32,053 nt of DNA from assembly GCA_015680685.1 (NCBI GenBank), contig MNCI01026334.1, forward strand, positions 268,452 through 300,504, in the 5' to 3' direction. How positions within the stretch are numbered: the first letter of the stretch is position 1; every line of letters starts with the position of its first letter. Under the pieces are notes generated by a model. The model worked only from the letters and a program-made list of their open reading frames with translations. It was not told the DNA's origin and did not search any database. The translations under genes and the position numbers were made by a program. The DNA is from Gnetum montanum (lineage: Eukaryota; Streptophyta; Gnetopsida; Gnetales; Gnetaceae). Below are positions 31,160 through 32,053 of the stretch, piece by piece.

Positions 31160-32053
31160 AATCGCAAATCATAAGTATCAATGCAATGTTTGGTTGTATG
31201 ATCATCCCAAAGGCCAATGCCCAATCTTGTCACATATACATGAGTGTTGAGAAGGAATGCTACATCCAAATTTTGTATAGAAGTACTATGCTCAACAGCA
31301 GTGGCAAAACCCCTAGTCATGGGGGAGGTCATCGCCAAACTAGCCATACCCTTTGTATCACCCAAAACCAAGTGCTTATTACGTTCAACACCCTATTTCT
31401 CCAACTAGATCAACATCCTCTACTTCACCTTATCATTATCACTCTCTTGAGTATCATCAACCCATGTCCTCTCCTACAAGACCACCACCCCATATTACTT
31501 ACACTCCTCCTTACTCTCAATATTCTCATCTTTCACCTCCTTCTACATCGCCACCAATTGTACCAAAAGGTTTTGCACCATAGCACTAACCAATGAACAT
31601 TACTTATGCTACTACTGTCAATACCAGTGAGAGTCCTCCACAATGTCAGAAACATCCTTTCTTTCAGCATGGCCATAAAAACAGATAGCATGGCTTTGAA
31701 ACCACTGCATCTTCCAAATTAGCACAAGCCCAACACTATGATGTGCCTTCCTCTTCAAACTCAACACCTCCTGTTACCTTACCTAGGCCACCAATTCATA
31801 TTTCAACAACCATGTAGCCTAATGAATCTAACAATGTGAGGAGACATATTGATCCTTGCATACCATCTTATGGTCACGGGTGCCATAGTGGGTTAGCTTC
31901 TTATCACATGACCACATCTTATAATTTGCCCCACTATGTCCACTTTAATCAAGTGTGTGAACCCCAATTTGGGTACATCCCTACCACTACACCAAAAGAC
32001 ACCCAATGGTTTGGATATGACCAAACCCCAATATTTCCAATATGCATGGATCC
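31160..32053 (+). pseudogene. gag: Gag C-terminal region of element C: zinc-knuckle variant and Pro-rich tail
   Basis: The region starts with QCNVWLYDHPKGQCP (from 31179), the zinc-knuckle variant with one Cys changed to Trp. A long Pro/Ser/Tyr/His-rich tail follows in one frame from 31353 to the window end, e.g. YYVQHPISPTRSTSSTS and YSQYSHLSPPSTSPP. It has only four stops (31581, 31587, 31686 and 31815: TAG, TAA, TAG, TAG). All four are one C-to-T step from Gln codons. The same tail is visible in A (YMQRPISPCDST). The function of the tail is unknown. Confidence 0.75.

Larger units (their letters stand above)
28789..32053 (+). mobile_element. Element C: Athila-like gypsy element, cut by right window edge
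   Basis: 5' LTR, PBS and gag up to the Pro-rich tail are present; pol lies beyond the window. It is the least decayed of the three copies, with long open gag stretches. The left edge interrupts D's 3' untranslated region, so C inserted after D. Confidence 0.85.

Noticed and set aside
31135-31596. 153-codon open frame
   Set aside because: It is out of frame with both the zinc-knuckle variant and the Pro-rich tail, which match A and D; this frame matches nothing in them.
1-32053. A host gene, CRISPR array or new defence or metabolic system
   Set aside because: Every coding signal I could read belongs to LTR retrotransposons. The remaining gaps show only repeats, tRNA-like heads or featureless AT-rich DNA.

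Overview
The window looks like repeat-rich plant nuclear DNA. It is AT-rich, has no intact gene, and is almost entirely layered, decayed LTR retrotransposons. I find no host protein gene, rRNA, functional tRNA or CRISPR array. The combination of Athila-like, Tat/Ogre-like and Ty1/copia relics, many stops and frameshifts, and nested insertions fits a large-genome seed plant. A gymnosperm is possible, but the species cannot be fixed from this sequence. All homology calls come from motifs read in my own translations, not from a database search.

Layout, left to right. (A) 1-7978, minus strand: an Athila-like Ty3/gypsy element running off the left edge, in the order 5' LTR (7048-7978), tRNA-Asp-type primer binding site, gag, protease, RT, RNase H, integrase and a long 3' untranslated region. 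(B) 7979-10931, plus strand: an older gypsy relic of a different lineage (Tat/Ogre-like) with Gag and protease fragments. (E) 10932-11830: an LTR, decayed PBS and leader of another Athila-like copy. 11831-13980: unassigned AT-rich DNA holding a 224-bp tandem duplication, two tRNA-derived SINE-like heads and a C-rich tract. (D) 13981-28788, plus strand: a second Athila-like element with gag, PR, RT, RNase H and integrase, whose 5' LTR is split by (F), a Ty1/copia element (14265-20746). The copia gag is itself split by (G), a solo Athila-type LTR (15549-16426). A separate LTR-like block (H, 22182-22504) interrupts D's gag. (C) 28789-32053, plus strand: a third Athila-like element (5' LTR, PBS, gag) that breaks D's 3' untranslated region and runs off the right edge.

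The nesting gives relative ages: D, then F inside D's LTR, then G inside F. C also postdates D. A, C and D are three diverged copies of one family, so each can be read against the others. That comparison shows an unusual Gag (Asp/His/Arg-rich linker, short zinc-knuckle variant, Pro/Ser/Tyr-rich tail) and catalytic residues lost largely by G-to-A and C-to-T changes, as expected from decay of methylated DNA. I found no new biological system. The interesting content is the nesting, the Gag architecture, the LTR promoter structures and the SINE-like unit with its G4-capable tract.
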